A DNA stretch of 64,000 nt from Rhizobium leguminosarum (GTDB taxonomy: Bacteria; Pseudomonadota; Alphaproteobacteria; Rhizobiales; Rhizobiaceae): contig NZ_LWBS01000439.1 in the NCBI RefSeq assembly GCF_001652265.1, positions 124,001-188,000 on the forward strand, given 5' to 3'. Below the pieces are notes generated by a model, which saw nothing but the letters and a program-made list of their open reading frames with translations, had not been told where the DNA came from and ran no database searches. Of this stretch, positions 18,199-29,222 are shown piece by piece (within the stretch, counting starts at the first letter, position 1; each line of letters starts with the position of its first letter). Made by a program: the position numbers and the translations under genes.

Positions 18199-19809
18199 CT
18201 AGACGACGGAGATCGCCATCCCGTCGCGCTGTGGATCGGCCGCGCCTTTCGAGATGCCGCCGTCAATCTTGATCGCGTGGACTGCGGCGAACGCATATGT
18301 CTGCGGCGACCGCGCCACCTGGTAGCCCTGCGCCCGCAACTCGTCTTCGACAGAGTGTCGAATGCGATTGCAGATGTCGATCGTGTTTGACACCCCTACG
18401 ATCCTCGGCGCCGAGACGGCTTCGAGCACGGACATGTCGAAATCGATCATGTTCATCAGGCATTGCGCAACGGCGGGCGCGATATAGCTGCCGCCTGGTG
18501 CTCCGATGACGATGCTGGGCTCGTCGCCCTTGAAGACGATCGTGGGTGCCGCCGAGCTTGGACGCCGCTTGCCGGGCGCGATGGAGCCGGGCTTGCCTGG
18601 AAGCGGGTTAAAGCGGCTCATCGTGCCATTGTACATGAAGCCGAGGCCATCGGTGATCGCGCCCGAGGGACTGCCGAGGGTGTGGGTCATCGCGACCGCA
18701 TTGCCATCCTTGTCGATCACCGAGATATGGGTGGTGTCGCGCTGCGACCGATCAAGACGCGAAACACTGGCGATCTCGCCCGCCTTGATCGCGCCGGCAT
18801 GCGCTTTTGCATGCTCTTTCGACAGCAGCTTTTCATAGGGCACGTCGACATAGGCGGGATCGCCCATATGCGCGTCCTTATCGATCGTCATCCGCTTCAT
18901 TGCCTCGAACAGGATGCGGACATGTTCGGCGCTGCCATGCTGCAGCGAGCCGACATCGAACTGCTCCATGATATGCAGGAGTTCCAGCATCGGGAAGCCC
19001 GAGCCTGGCGGAGGCGAGGTGGCGATGCGGTTGTCGCGGTAGTCGCCCCAAATGGGCTCTACCTTCGACAATTCGTAGCGCGCCAGATCCTCCCGATCGA
19101 TCAAGCCGCCATTTGCCTTGAAATCGTCGGCGATCTGTTCGGCCAGTTCGCCGTGATAGAAGATGTCCGAGCCGCCGCTTCGCGCGATGCGTTCGAGGGT
19201 CTGTGCCATGTCCTTGTTGACGAGCAGATCACCGACATTCTTGAGCGTGCCGTCGTCGTGGAAATAGACTTTCCGGCCCGTTTCGGAAAAGCACAGCTTG
19301 TCGAACGTGTTGGCAAAACCGTCGTTCGACTGGTCCTTGGCCCAATACCAATGCATGTGGTTTCGGATCATGAAACCGTTACGGGCAAGGCGGATGGCCG
19401 GCTTGATGAGATCGGCCCAATCGAAGGTGCCGTAGTCGCGCAGCGCAGTCTCATAGCCCATGAGCGAGCCGGGGGTACAGACGGCAAGGTAGCCGATATC
19501 GGAAATATTGCGTTCAAGCACGTAGCCGAAGCCGTCGCGGCTCTGGTGCTTGATCTTGTCGAGCCACATGTCCGGCGCAGCCTTCAACGGCGCGCGCGCA
19601 TAAAATTCGAGGATCTCGTGCACGCCCTTTTTCGGCATATAGACATGCATGGAGCCGAAGCCGCCGATGCCGGCCATCTGCGGGTCGACCACGCCCTGGA
19701 CGAAAGCACAGGCAAGTGCTGCGTCGATGGCATTGCCGCCGCGTTCGAGAACTTCCGCGCCGGCTTCGACTGCCTCCGGCTGAGGCGCCACGATCGTTGC
19801 ATTTCTCAT
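18199..19809 (-). CDS. Gamma-glutamyltransferase-family enzyme, probably cytoplasmic
   Basis: A 536-residue Ntn-hydrolase of the gamma-glutamyltranspeptidase family. It would be made as a proenzyme that cleaves itself before a catalytic Thr at about residue 360 (DTTHISVIDKDGNAVA). The substrate-binding Arg block (FYARAP), the GGNAIDAALA N-terminal block and the late GAPGGS oxyanion region are all present. No signal peptide is seen from the ATG at 19809, whereas classical GGT is periplasmic, so this form probably works on imported substrate. The start overlaps the preceding hydrolase stop by four bases. It lies between the binding protein and the permeases in an importer operon, which suggests cleavage of gamma-glutamyl peptides or related amides after uptake. 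Confidence 0.9.
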   Translation of the reverse strand: MRNATIVAPQPEAVEAGAEVLERGGNAIDAALACAFVQGVVDPQMAGIGGFGSMHVYMPKKGVHEILEFYARAPLKAAPDMWLDKIKHQSRDGFGYVLERNISDIGYLAVCTPGSLMGYETALRDYGTFDWADLIKPAIRLARNGFMIRNHMHWYWAKDQSNDGFANTFDKLCFSETGRKVYFHDDGTLKNVGDLLVNKDMAQTLERIARSGGSDIFYHGELAEQIADDFKANGGLIDREDLARYELSKVEPIWGDYRDNRIATSPPPGSGFPMLELLHIMEQFDVGSLQHGSAEHVRILFEAMKRMTIDKDAHMGDPAYVDVPYEKLLSKEHAKAHAGAIKAGEIASVSRLDRSQRDTTHISVIDKDGNAVAMTHTLGSPSGAITDGLGFMYNGTMSRFNPLPGKPGSIAPGKRRPSSAAPTIVFKGDEPSIVIGAPGGSYIAPAVAQCLMNMIDFDMSVLEAVSAPRIVGVSNTIDICNRIRHSVEDELRAQGYQVARSPQTYAFAAVHAIKIDGGISKGAADPQRDGMAISVV

Positions 19810-20660
19810 TTCGCGCGACGGCCCTCCAGCACCTTTGCCAGGAAGGCCTTGACGTTGCCCAGAACTTTCATCCGGTCGTGAGAGACGCCCGGAACACGAT
19901 CGAACGTCACATCGACACCCGCTTTGCGGAATGAGCTCGCCAGGGCGGCAAGGCGTTCGGGCCGCGTTTTGCCGGCGTCGTTTGCGCCATCCATATAATA
20001 TTTGCCACCCGGCTTGTGGGTGATTTCCCAGGTCTCCAGATCGGCATCGCCGACGATCATATGCACCGGCACCTTGGCAAGATCTTCGGGCCGGAAGGCC
20101 TTGCCGAAGCGCGCCTCCAGATCCCGAATGCCGACCCACCAGTCACGCGTCGGATCCAGAAGGGTGACGGAACCAGGCGCGCCGATCGATGCCGCCCAGA
20201 GCTTTTCCGGATGCAGGATGGTGAAACGGTGCACGAAATGCCCGCCACCGGAGAAGCCGAACATGGCGAATTTGGACCAGTCCTGGCGGTATTTGTCGGC
20301 CATCTCCGCGACCATAGCGAGGACGACCTGATCGTAGCGGATGTCGCCTTCCTCAAGGAACTTGTAGCCGGAACGCGCACCATCGCCGAGAACGCCAACC
20401 GGGAAGATCGGGCAAAGGATGGCACAGTCGTTGTAGAGCCCGAATTCGGCAAAACCGTCGCGGAAGTCGATGGCCGACGTGCGCCCGGTGCCGTGGACCG
20501 CGACTAGGAGGTCGAGCTTGCGGCCATCTGCCGCCGTCGGTGGCACATAAAGCACCATATGGAGGCGGGGATCGGCCTGAGAGGCGAAGATGGCCGTCTG
20601 GCCATAGTCATAGATGGCCTTCGCCCGGGCGACGGCTTCGCCCGTTCCAAGTTCCTGCAT
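19806..20660 (-). CDS. Alpha/beta hydrolase of the peptide-importer operon
   Basis: A 284-residue alpha/beta-hydrolase-fold protein with nucleophile elbow FGFSGGG (Ser near residue 140), acidic residue in VGDADLETWE and His in PGVSHDRM. It resembles PHB-depolymerase or acetyl-esterase-like proteins found beside ABC importers. The ATG at 20660 has AGGAGA seven bases upstream; the frame is open to 20762 but lacks a better start. It is coupled to the GGT-like gene by a four-base overlap. It probably hydrolyses an ester or amide in the imported compound; the substrate is unknown. Confidence 0.8.
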   Translation of the reverse strand: MQELGTGEAVARAKAIYDYGQTAIFASQADPRLHMVLYVPPTAADGRKLDLLVAVHGTGRTSAIDFRDGFAEFGLYNDCAILCPIFPVGVLGDGARSGYKFLEEGDIRYDQVVLAMVAEMADKYRQDWSKFAMFGFSGGGHFVHRFTILHPEKLWAASIGAPGSVTLLDPTRDWWVGIRDLEARFGKAFRPEDLAKVPVHMIVGDADLETWEITHKPGGKYYMDGANDAGKTRPERLAALASSFRKAGVDVTFDRVPGVSHDRMKVLGNVKAFLAKVLEGRRAK

Positions 20661-20726
20661 GAATGTCTCCTGGGAGATGAAGAAAGGGGCGTCCTCGGGG
20701 CGGCCCCATGCTGCTGTTCTTAAACC

Positions 20727-20810
20727 GCGTCGCATCGAATGGATCCATGCGACGCACTTCAAGTCTTTATTGGATGCGTGTCGCCCAAAACCGCTGCGCG
20801 CTTTTGGGCG
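20727..20810. repeat. Pair of strong intergenic hairpins (rhizobial palindromic element)
   Basis: Two perfect 9-bp stems lie in the gap between the binding-protein stop and the hydrolase start. One is GCGTCGCAT/ATGCGACGC (20727-20755); the other is CGCCCAAAA/TTTTGGGCG (20782-20810). The second resembles a palindrome I recall as common in rhizobial intergenic regions. As neither is followed by a T-run, they more likely stabilise the binding-protein message and reduce expression of downstream genes than terminate transcription. Confidence 0.65.
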
Positions 20811-20817
20811 CCATGCA

Positions 20818-22392
20818 TCAGTCCGCCGGCTTCACGTAGTAAGCGAGCGTATATTTGTCGCCGCGCGGGGTGTAGGACACGGTCTTCTTTGCACCCAGCA
20901 CGACGTTTTCGTAGTGCATTGGGAGGAGCCAGAGGTTGTTGAAGGTCTCGGTCGACAGCTCCTCGAGAAGGGGCGCGCGTGCAGCTTCATCGAGTGTCGA
21001 ACTCGCCTTGGCCAGCACCTCGTCGATCTTCGGATCGGACACGCCGCCGCCGTTATATCTGCCGGTCCCCTTTTTCTCGTCGCGAGTCGCGACGAGAGCG
21101 ACAGTCGGATTGGTGGTTTCGCCGGTGTTCACACCCCAGGAGCCGAAATAGGTGCTATAGGTGCCCTTTGAATAGGCTTCCGAATACATCGACCAGGGCA
21201 GGACCTCGACTTTCGATTTGATGCCGATGCGTGTGAACATCTGGCCGACCGCCTGCAGAACTTCGGCATCCTTGACGTAACGGCCAGAGGGACCGTGCAG
21301 GGTCAGGCTGAAGCCATCGGGATAACCGGCCTCGGCCAGAAGCGCCTTGGCGGCGGCGGGATCATAACCCACCTTCTCGACTTTTTCGGAATAGCCCGCA
21401 TAGCCTTGGGTGACGAATTGGTCGGCCACCGTGCCGTTCTTCTGCATGACTCGGTCGACGATTGCCGGCCGGTTGATCGACATCAGCATTGCCCGACGCA
21501 CCCGCTCGTCCTTGAGCGGGTTCTTGTCGAGATCGGAACCATCCGCAGCCTTCACGAAAGGTGAAACATCGCGGCTGACATCGAGGCCAAGATAGACGAA
21601 GCGGGAAGACAGGCCGTTGATGACTTGCAGATTATCGCTCGCTTCCACGCGTGCCATTCCATCGGCAGGAAGGGCTTCGACAATGTCGATCTCGTTGGAG
21701 AGAAGCGATGCCAGACGGGCGCCGTCATCGGGCAGGAAGCGGAGCGTGACGTTCGACCAGTGCGAGGGGCCTGCGAAATAGCTGTCATTGCGCTTCAAGG
21801 TCAGGTTGCTGCCTGGCGAATAGGAGACGAAGGAATAGGCCCCGGTTCCGATTGCACACTTGCCGTTGTCGAAATCCTGGACTGGCGCCTCCTTGCAATC
21901 GGCGCTGATGATGCGAATTCGGCTGACGGAATTCAGCAGGATCGGATCCGGAACCTTTGTCTCGACGACGATGGTATGGGGATCCGTGGCGGTGACATTG
22001 ACAATATTGCGGGTGTAGGAAGCAAAGCTCTGGCTGGGCTTGTCGCGGGCACGCAGAAGCGAAGCGATGACGTCATCGGCGTTGAACTCGCTGCCGTCAT
22101 GGAATTTCACGCCCTTCCGCAGCTTGAATTCCCAGTGAGTAGGGTCGACGACCTTCCATTCGGTGGCGAGTTCCGGCGCATTTGCCGACGTTCCCGTGAG
22201 GTTTATGAGGCTGTCCCAGATATGGCGCGAGGTCGCATTGTTTGGCGCCGAACTGTCTTCATGAGGATCCAGCGTCGTCGGCGTCGTCGACATCCCGATC
22301 GTCAGCGGGGTTTCCTGTGCGGCGACCATCGCAGGAATAGCAATCGTGCCAAGCAGCCCGATCGCTGCCCGCGTCAATGTTTTTGCGGCCAT
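20818..22392 (-). CDS. Peptide ABC importer, periplasmic substrate-binding protein (SBP family 5)
   Basis: A 524-residue extracellular solute-binding protein. A Sec signal peptide (residues 1-25, ending AMVAAQ) precedes the mature start ETPLTIGMSTTPTTLDPHED. The family-5 blocks are present: WEFKLRKGVKFHDGSEFNAD and the RRAMLMSINRPAIVDRVM helix. It is the first gene of the leftward importer operon and is divergent from an IclR regulator, with two inverted repeats between them. With a cotranscribed GGT-like enzyme, a gamma-glutamyl or glutathione-like peptide is a plausible ligand, but this is inference. Confidence 0.95.
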   Translation of the reverse strand: MAAKTLTRAAIGLLGTIAIPAMVAAQETPLTIGMSTTPTTLDPHEDSSAPNNATSRHIWDSLINLTGTSANAPELATEWKVVDPTHWEFKLRKGVKFHDGSEFNADDVIASLLRARDKPSQSFASYTRNIVNVTATDPHTIVVETKVPDPILLNSVSRIRIISADCKEAPVQDFDNGKCAIGTGAYSFVSYSPGSNLTLKRNDSYFAGPSHWSNVTLRFLPDDGARLASLLSNEIDIVEALPADGMARVEASDNLQVINGLSSRFVYLGLDVSRDVSPFVKAADGSDLDKNPLKDERVRRAMLMSINRPAIVDRVMQKNGTVADQFVTQGYAGYSEKVEKVGYDPAAAKALLAEAGYPDGFSLTLHGPSGRYVKDAEVLQAVGQMFTRIGIKSKVEVLPWSMYSEAYSKGTYSTYFGSWGVNTGETTNPTVALVATRDEKKGTGRYNGGGVSDPKIDEVLAKASSTLDEAARAPLLEELSTETFNNLWLLPMHYENVVLGAKKTVSYTPRGDKYTLAYYVKPAD

Positions 22393-22421
22393 TTCTTCAA
22401 TCCCGGTTTAGCGTTTTTAGG

Positions 22422-22439
22422 CCGACCTTGTTTGGTCGG
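22422..22439. promoter_or_regulatory. Inverted repeat CCGACC-N6-GGTCGG upstream of the peptide importer
   Basis: A perfect 6-6-6 inverted repeat 29 bases upstream of the binding-protein start, in the region divergent from iclR. It may be an operator of the importer promoter or a leader hairpin. Confidence 0.45.
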
Positions 22440-22517
22440 TACGAGCAGGTTCCCGTCCACTCTCGACGCAAATTGGTAAGGGGGCCTCAAGGGGGCTGTC
22501 AAACGGAAAACAAGCGC

Positions 22518-22534
22518 GTTACGATAGGCGTAAC
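22518..22534. promoter_or_regulatory. Inverted repeat GTTACG-N5-CGTAAC, candidate IclR site
   Basis: A perfect 6-5-6 inverted repeat about 50 bases upstream of the chosen IclR start. IclR-family dimers bind short palindromes of about 15 bp near their own promoter, so this is a candidate operator for the divergent pair. Confidence 0.45.
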
Positions 22535-22585
22535 TTGAAACTACGCCAATCCTTCAGCTTTGGTCGCGGAGAAAATTCTGGTCCC

Positions 22586-23350
22586 ATGGACAAAAGACAA
22601 CCATCAAAAAGCGATATCGTGCAATCTGTTGATGTCTGCATCGAGGTATTGCTGAACGTCGCCAAAAACCCGGATATCAGACTGACCGAGGTGGCGCAGA
22701 ACCTTGGGGAAACCAAGCCGAGAATTTTGCGCATGTTACGCACACTGGAACGGCGCGGCCTGGTGCGGAAGAGCGATACAGGCACTTACCGGCTGGGGAC
22801 AACTGCGATCATTCTCGGCACCGCTGCATCGACACAGGTTGATCTGGTGCGAATAGCCAATCCCATTCTTGAAGAAGTCGGCCAGAAGGCGAACGAAACG
22901 ACCCAGCTCAGGATCATCGACAATGGGGAATCCCTGTGCATTGCAAAGTTCGAACCGATGCGCGACTTGCGGGTGCAGGCGATGATCGGTCGAAGACGGC
23001 CGCTCACGGCAGGCTCGTACAAGGTGCTTCTCGCCTATCTCCAGCCTCAGGTGCAGTTGCAAATGATCCCGGAGACTTTGCCGCGGCTGACCAAGCGCAC
23101 GATCACGGATCGCGGTAAGTTGGTTGCTGAATTGGATAAAATCCGCCGCCAGGGATTTTGTGTGAGTTATGGTGAAGTCAGCGAGCAACTTGTCTCCGTC
23201 TCAGTGCCGGTTCTGGCATTCGACGGATCCGTGATCGCCGCGGTGAATGTCGGCGCCCCGGCCTTCCGCACGCAAAAGAGCGACGTCGACCGCTTCATCG
23301 TTCTGCTGAAAGAGGCCTCCAGCAAGATATCGGCCCGGCTGGGATGGTAG
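22586..23350 (+). CDS. IclR-family transcriptional regulator
   Basis: A 254-residue regulator. The N-terminal winged HTH covers about residues 10-70 (IRLTEVAQNLGETKPRILRM, then LRTLERRGLVRKSDTGTYRL). The C-terminal GAF-like effector domain contains VSYGEVSEQLVSVSVPVLAF, typical of IclR. A start at 22535 would add 17 residues that do not look like the family, so ATG 22586 was chosen, though its ribosome site is weak. It is divergent from the peptide/GGT operon and very likely regulates it. Effector unknown, perhaps a product of the hydrolases. Confidence 0.9.
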   Translation: MDKRQPSKSDIVQSVDVCIEVLLNVAKNPDIRLTEVAQNLGETKPRILRMLRTLERRGLVRKSDTGTYRLGTTAIILGTAASTQVDLVRIANPILEEVGQKANETTQLRIIDNGESLCIAKFEPMRDLRVQAMIGRRRPLTAGSYKVLLAYLQPQVQLQMIPETLPRLTKRTITDRGKLVAELDKIRRQGFCVSYGEVSEQLVSVSVPVLAFDGSVIAAVNVGAPAFRTQKSDVDRFIVLLKEASSKISARLGW

Positions 23351-23446
23351 AGCTTTTCGTTCTGCGCCATATCGGACCTTGTCTCTTCGGTTCGATCCCC
23401 ACCAAGACAAACCAACGCAGGTTGCTTCTGCGCCAGGCCCGCCAAC

Positions 23447-24382
23447 TCAGGGGAAAAGATCGGGGAGTTCGGAGCGCGCGATGCGTCGCAATCTGACCGC
23501 TTCTGCCGTGTCTATCGAGCGATAGGGAAACCGCAAACGGGTGCCCACGGGTCCCCAATTACCGATCGCACTCAACAGTTTGTCGAGAGCGGCATTCGAA
23601 TAGCCAAATTCCTCCCGAAACGGGACGATATGCGCGTCCATAAACGTGCAGATGCGTCGCTCCAGATCGAGTGCGGCGTCGATATCGTTTCGCATCGAAA
23701 CCGTCCAGGTCTGAGCACCGCGGGGACTAAGGCAGGCGACATTGGAAAAGGAGCCTGCTGCCACACCTTCCTTGGTGCCGGTTGCGAGATGATGGCCGGG
23801 GACGAAGAGTGACAGCCCGGACAGATGCCGGCGCGCCTCGGCATACCAGGAGGCGTCGCCATCGGCGAGCTTGATGCCGATTACCTCAGGCACCCCGGCG
23901 CAGACCATGCCCAACTCCTTTGGTGCCAGCACACGTTTTGCATGCGGCGGAGTGTAGAGGATGAGCGGAATTCCGTCGGCAGCCTCGGCCGCTCGTTTCA
24001 GGAAGTCGACCGCTTCGGCATCGTTGAGCGGCCACCAGTCCGGCAATATGACCTGAATGGCGCGGGGATCGAGCGCGGCGGCGCGGCGGACGCGATTGAG
24101 CATGATCAGCGGGTCGGGCTGGCAGGCGCCGATGACGAATGGGGTTGAAGACGCCTTGCAGCGCTCGGCCAGCATTGCCTGGATCCTGTCGAACTCCACC
24201 TCCGTCTGATTGTGGAATTCGCCGGCCGTGCCATTTGAGTAAATACCATCGACGCCGGCATCGATGAGGATGTCGATCTCTTCGCCGAGCTTGCCGAATT
24301 CGATGCTGTCATCGGCTGCGATCGGCAAAAGCAGGCTCGCCCAATTTCCGCCGATGGCGGGACGCGGCGTCTTCGCATTCAT
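23447..24382 (-). CDS. DapA-family aldolase/lyase (second copy of the GntR operon)
   Basis: A 311-residue TIM-barrel lyase of the dihydrodipicolinate synthase/N-acetylneuraminate lyase superfamily. The family entry block is IDAGVDGIYSNGTAGEFHNQ, and the Schiff-base Lys is in VIGIKLADGD. The pyruvate-binding GTAGE replaces the usual GTTGE, so the alpha-keto substrate may differ. Start ATG 24382 has GGAGAAACAAGAG upstream. It is the last gene of the leftward GntR operon, 26 bases after the OppF-like ATPase. It is distinct in sequence from the DapA-like protein at 26388, so both may act in sequence on an imported keto-acid-related compound. Confidence 0.85.
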   Translation of the reverse strand: MNAKTPRPAIGGNWASLLLPIAADDSIEFGKLGEEIDILIDAGVDGIYSNGTAGEFHNQTEVEFDRIQAMLAERCKASSTPFVIGACQPDPLIMLNRVRRAAALDPRAIQVILPDWWPLNDAEAVDFLKRAAEAADGIPLILYTPPHAKRVLAPKELGMVCAGVPEVIGIKLADGDASWYAEARRHLSGLSLFVPGHHLATGTKEGVAAGSFSNVACLSPRGAQTWTVSMRNDIDAALDLERRICTFMDAHIVPFREEFGYSNAALDKLLSAIGNWGPVGTRLRFPYRSIDTAEAVRLRRIARSELPDLFP

Positions 24383-24408
24383 CTCTTGTTTCTCCGATGG
24401 ATGACGGA

Positions 24409-25362
<954 letters not shown>

Positions 25363-26379
25363 CTAGATCTCCTGCCATCTGATGCAGCGGCTGCGGTGCT
25401 GCGGATTGACCTGTTCGAGCGCGGGAACCGCGGCGCGACAGGCATCGATCGCGAATTTACAGCGCGGAGAAAAGGCGCAGCCGCTCGGCATGTTCATCAG
25501 GCTCGGAACCATGCCGGGAATGGCGGCGAGCTTTTCGCCGGCCCGCTTCATCCGCGCCGCATCGCCAAGGCGCGGCATGGAGGCGAGAAGGCCCATCGTG
25601 TAGGGGTGCTTGGGATTGCGGAAAACCTCGCCGACCGGCCCTTCTTCGACGATCCGGCCGGCATACATCACCGCCACGCGATGGGCGATTTCGGCGACGA
25701 CGCCGAGATTGTGGGTGACAAAGAGCATGGCCATGCCGCGCTCGCGCTGCAGTTTGAGGAGCAGGTCGAGAATCTGCGCCTGGATCGTCACGTCGAGCGC
25801 CGTGGTCGGCTCGTCGGCGATCAACAGCGCCGGATCACAGGCGAGCGCCATGGCGATCGTGGCGCGCTGCCGCATGCCGCCCGACAGTTCGTGTGGATAT
25901 TGGCCGGCACGGCGTCGGGCGTCCGGTATGCCGACGCTTTCAAGCAACGCGACGGCTGCGTTCATCGCCGCCTTGCGGTCGGCGCCGCGATGGATGCGGA
26001 TCGGCTCGGCGATCTGGTCGCCGATGGTGAAGACGGGATTGAGGCTCGACATCGGCTCCTGGAACACCATGCCGATGTCCTCGCCCCTGATCCTGCGCAT
26101 GCTCTCTTCGTCGAGGGAGACGAGATCGCGGACCACGCCGTTCCCAGTCGCAAGGCGGATGCTGCCTGCGGCGATCACGCCGATGTTGCGGGTCAGCAGC
26201 CGCATGACGGACAGGCTCGTGACCGACTTGCCGGAGCCGGATTCGCCGACGAGCGCAAGCGTCTCGCCGGCGGCAACAGTCAGGTCTATATTGTTGACCG
26301 CCGTGATCTCGCCGCTGCGGATGCGGAAGATCGTTCGCAATCCTCTGATGTCGAGTACGGGTTCGGCGGTCTGTTCCAT
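25363..26379 (-). CDS. Oligopeptide-type ABC importer, ATP-binding subunit (OppD-like)
   Basis: A 338-residue ATPase. It has Walker [10 protein letters not shown], signature [20 protein letters not shown], Walker [15 protein letters not shown] and the C-terminal [14 protein letters not shown] extension with [11 protein letters not shown]. The start at 26379 (MEQTAEP...) lies eight bases after the DapA-like stop; the open frame extending upstream to 26643 lies across that gene and is not coding. It forms the ATPase heterodimer with the following OppF-like protein. Confidence 0.95.
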   Translation of the reverse strand: MEQTAEPVLDIRGLRTIFRIRSGEITAVNNIDLTVAAGETLALVGESGSGKSVTSLSVMRLLTRNIGVIAAGSIRLATGNGVVRDLVSLDEESMRRIRGEDIGMVFQEPMSSLNPVFTIGDQIAEPIRIHRGADRKAAMNAAVALLESVGIPDARRRAGQYPHELSGGMRQRATIAMALACDPALLIADEPTTALDVTIQAQILDLLLKLQRERGMAMLFVTHNLGVVAEIAHRVAVMYAGRIVEEGPVGEVFRNPKHPYTMGLLASMPRLGDAARMKRAGEKLAAIPGMVPSLMNMPSGCAFSPRCKFAIDACRAAVPALEQVNPQHRSRCIRWQEI

Positions 26380-26387
26380 CAGCCGGC

Positions 26388-27305
26388 TCAGTTCAGCAGG
26401 CCGGTTGCACGCAGGATCTCGTCGATCCGCGCCGTTTCGGCTTCGTTGAGAGAGGCACGCGGCCGCGGCATGACGGCGGAATTGATGATGCCGAGGCTGC
26501 GCATGGCGGACTTGAAGGCGCCGATGCCGGCTGCGCCGCCGCTGACACGGCCCTGCGCGACCCAGACGATTTCGAAGAGGCGGCAGAGACGCTCCTGTTC
26601 CTTCTTCGCGGCGACCCAGTCGCCGCGCTGCGCAGCATCCCAAAGGCGGACATAGCCGTGTGGATCGACATTGGCAATGCCGGGAACGACGCCATGAGCG
26701 CCCATTAGCAGGGCGGTGTCGACGACGATCTCGGAGCCGGTCATCAGGAAGACGTCCTTGTGTTCGGCAAGGTCGAGGAGCGCGTAGCGGAAGTTGCCGT
26801 CGTCGCCGCTCGAATCCTTGAGGCCGATAATGGCGCCTTCCCTGGCGAGCGTGACCACGGTCTGGCGCTGCAGTTTGACGTGCACGCAGACCGGAATGTC
26901 GTAGGCGACCAGCGGAACGTCTACCGCGTCGCGGATATAACGGAAGTGATCGAGGATCTCGGACTGACTGGTGACCGTATAGAAGGGCGCCGTCACCACG
27001 ACCGCGTCGGCGCCGGCGGCCTTTGCGACCTTCGCATGGGCGATGACGCGATCCGTGGTCGGATCGATGACGCCGACGACTAGCGGCACGCGGCCATTCA
27101 CCACCTTGGCCGAATGTTCGATGATGTCCCGCCGGGTCTTTTCGTCATGGAAGACCACCTCGCTCGTCGAGCCGAGTACGAATACGCCATGGCAGCCGGC
27201 ACCGATCAGATGCTCGAGCACACGTGTATAGGATGGGTAATCGACGGTGAGATCAGGATTGAGCGGTGTTACGACGGGAGGGACGACACCCTTGAATTTG
27301 GTCAT
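26388..27305 (-). CDS. DapA-family aldolase/lyase (first copy of the GntR operon)
   Basis: A 305-residue member of the dihydrodipicolinate synthase/N-acetylneuraminate lyase superfamily. N-terminal blocks are [16 protein letters not shown] and [18 protein letters not shown]. The catalytic Lys is in [10 protein letters not shown] and the Tyr of the proton relay in LVAYDIPV. The GSTSE block and the interrupted position inside a transporter operon argue against lysine biosynthesis. A catabolic aldolase for a sugar acid or hydroxyproline-type keto acid is more likely. It lies 18 bases after the DppC-like permease and eight before the OppD-like ATPase. Confidence 0.9.
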   Translation of the reverse strand: MTKFKGVVPPVVTPLNPDLTVDYPSYTRVLEHLIGAGCHGVFVLGSTSEVVFHDEKTRRDIIEHSAKVVNGRVPLVVGVIDPTTDRVIAHAKVAKAAGADAVVVTAPFYTVTSQSEILDHFRYIRDAVDVPLVAYDIPVCVHVKLQRQTVVTLAREGAIIGLKDSSGDDGNFRYALLDLAEHKDVFLMTGSEIVVDTALLMGAHGVVPGIANVDPHGYVRLWDAAQRGDWVAAKKEQERLCRLFEIVWVAQGRVSGGAAGIGAFKSAMRSLGIINSAVMPRPRASLNEAETARIDEILRATGLLN

Positions 27306-27323
27306 TTTCGCTTCTTTCGATTG

Positions 27324-28202
27324 TCAATTCAGTTCGGCACGCGGGTCGAAGGCATCTCTGAGGCCATCGCCAATGAAATTGATTGCCAGGACAGCAAGGA
27401 TCAGCGCGGCACCGGGGAAGAGCCATTGCCACGGATATTGTTCGAGCACGGCGGTCGAGCGGGCCGCGTTCAGCATGTTGCCCCAGCTTGCCGCCGGTGG
27501 GGCGATGCCGAGACCAAGGAAGGACAGCCCCGCCTCGAGCAGGATGGCATTGGCGATCTGCAGCGTTGCATAGACCACGAGGATATCGATCGAGTTCGGC
27601 AGGCCGTGGCGAAACAGCAGATGTCCGATGCCGGCGCCCATGCCGCGGGCAGCCATGACGAAGTCGCGTTCACGCAATTCCAGTAGCCGCGAGCGGATCA
27701 TGCGCGCCAGCAACGGCCAGGAGAGCAGCGAGATGACGAGCACGGTCGGCCAGATGCCGGTGCCGGCAATCGAGGCGAGCACAAGCAGGAAGATGACGGG
27801 CGGCAGGGTCATCACCAGATCGACGAAGCGCATCGAGACGGCGTCCGTCCAGCGGCCTGCAAGCGCCGAGATTGCCCCGAAGAGAAAACCGATGACTGCC
27901 GAAAGCGCGGTGGATGCGACGGCGACCAGCAGCGAAATCCGGCCGCCTTCGAGCACGCGGGCGAAGACGTCGCGACCGACGCCGTCGGCGCCGAACCAGT
28001 GCGTCGCCGTCGGGCCGCTATTCATGGCCAGAAGATCGATGTCGTTCGGCCGGAAAGCCCACCATAGCGGATAGGAGAGGATCAGCAGCAGCATCGGAAT
28101 GGCAATGCAGACGCCGGCAACGGCTGCGCGATTGAGCAAAAACCGACTGAAGGCGCGGGCCAGTGGTCCGGGGCTCCGGCGTTCGGGAGAGCGTGCCAGC
28201 AT
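27324..28202 (-). CDS. Oligopeptide-type ABC importer, permease (DppC-like)
   Basis: A 292-residue inner-membrane permease. The N-terminal helix [20 protein letters not shown] is followed by [20 protein letters not shown], the DppC hallmark. The EAA loop is [20 protein letters not shown], and the tail [17 protein letters not shown] is typical. The ATG at 28202 is two bases downstream of the DppB-like stop. It is part of the GntR-led operon. Confidence 0.94.
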   Translation of the reverse strand: MLARSPERRSPGPLARAFSRFLLNRAAVAGVCIAIPMLLLILSYPLWWAFRPNDIDLLAMNSGPTATHWFGADGVGRDVFARVLEGGRISLLVAVASTALSAVIGFLFGAISALAGRWTDAVSMRFVDLVMTLPPVIFLLVLASIAGTGIWPTVLVISLLSWPLLARMIRSRLLELRERDFVMAARGMGAGIGHLLFRHGLPNSIDILVVYATLQIANAILLEAGLSFLGLGIAPPAASWGNMLNAARSTAVLEQYPWQWLFPGAALILAVLAINFIGDGLRDAFDPRAELN

Positions 28203-28204
28203 GG

Positions 28205-29164
28205 TCAACCCACCTTGATGCGCGGGTCGACGACCGCATAGGTGATATCGGTCAGAAGATTGACGACGATAACGCAGGTGCCGATGACGAGCGTCGCCCC
28301 CATGATGACGGGGTAGTCGCGGGTCTGCACGGCATCGACGAGCAAGAGACCCATGCCCGGCCAGTTGAAGACACTCTCGATGAAGATGGCGCCGCCGATT
28401 GCAAGCCCGATGGTGGAACCGATCAACGTGACGATCGGAAGAAGCGCATTGCGCAAGGCATGCTTGGTGATGACCCAGAACTCGCGAACGCCCTTGGCGC
28501 GGGCCGTGCGCACGTAATCCTGGTTCAGGACTTCGAGCAGCGAAGCGCGCATGTAACGCATGATCAATGCGGCTTGCGCGACAGACAGAAGTGCCGCCGG
28601 CAGGATCAGATGGTGGAGGAGATCGCCCACCGAGAATTCCTCGCCCGGCGTCAGCATGCCACCGGACGGCATCCAGTGCAGGCGGACGGAGAAAATATAA
28701 AGGCCGATCAGCGCGCTGAGGAATGCCGGGCTCGATATGCCGGCAAGCGCGACCACCGACAAGGAGAGATCGGCAAGCGAATTGCGGCGGACGGCGCCGA
28801 TCACCCCGAAGATGATGCCCGCGACGATGGCGAAGGCAAGTGCGGTGCCCATCAAGAGCACTGTCGGGCCGATCCGTGACAGCACCAGGCCCAGAACCGG
28901 CTGATCGAGACGCTTGATCGAATAGCCGAGATTGCCGGTCAGCGCCTGCTGCAACCAGCCCAGATACTGCGCGGGCAAGGGCTGATCGAGCCCGAGGTTT
29001 CTGCGCAGATCGGCAAGGTCTGACGGCGACATCGGCAGGTTCGGATCGATATAGGCATCGATCGGATCGCCGGGCGTCAGGCGCAGCAGCAGGAAGATCA
29101 GCATGCTCAGGGCGACGAGCATGCCTATTCCTATGACCAGGCGTCTGAGACTGTATTGGAGCAT
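28205..29164 (-). CDS. Oligopeptide-type ABC importer, permease (DppB-like)
   Basis: A 319-residue inner-membrane permease with a first helix [20 protein letters not shown]. The DppB loop [20 protein letters not shown] with GNLGYSI follows, then an EAA-type loop [20 protein letters not shown]. The tail is DPRIKVG. It lies 58 bases after the binding protein gene and pairs with the DppC-like permease immediately downstream. Confidence 0.94.
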   Translation of the reverse strand: MLQYSLRRLVIGIGMLVALSMLIFLLLRLTPGDPIDAYIDPNLPMSPSDLADLRRNLGLDQPLPAQYLGWLQQALTGNLGYSIKRLDQPVLGLVLSRIGPTVLLMGTALAFAIVAGIIFGVIGAVRRNSLADLSLSVVALAGISSPAFLSALIGLYIFSVRLHWMPSGGMLTPGEEFSVGDLLHHLILPAALLSVAQAALIMRYMRASLLEVLNQDYVRTARAKGVREFWVITKHALRNALLPIVTLIGSTIGLAIGGAIFIESVFNWPGMGLLLVDAVQTRDYPVIMGATLVIGTCVIVVNLLTDITYAVVDPRIKVG

Positions 29165-29222
29165 GGTTCATCCGTCTTGTCAGGGTGGCCGAAGCCACCC
29201 TCAAGGCTTTCCCGGAAACCGC

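Noticed and set aside
18463..19881. A 472-codon rightward frame opposite the GGT-like gene
   Set aside because: Antisense to a gene with clear catalytic motifs; no recognisable domain.
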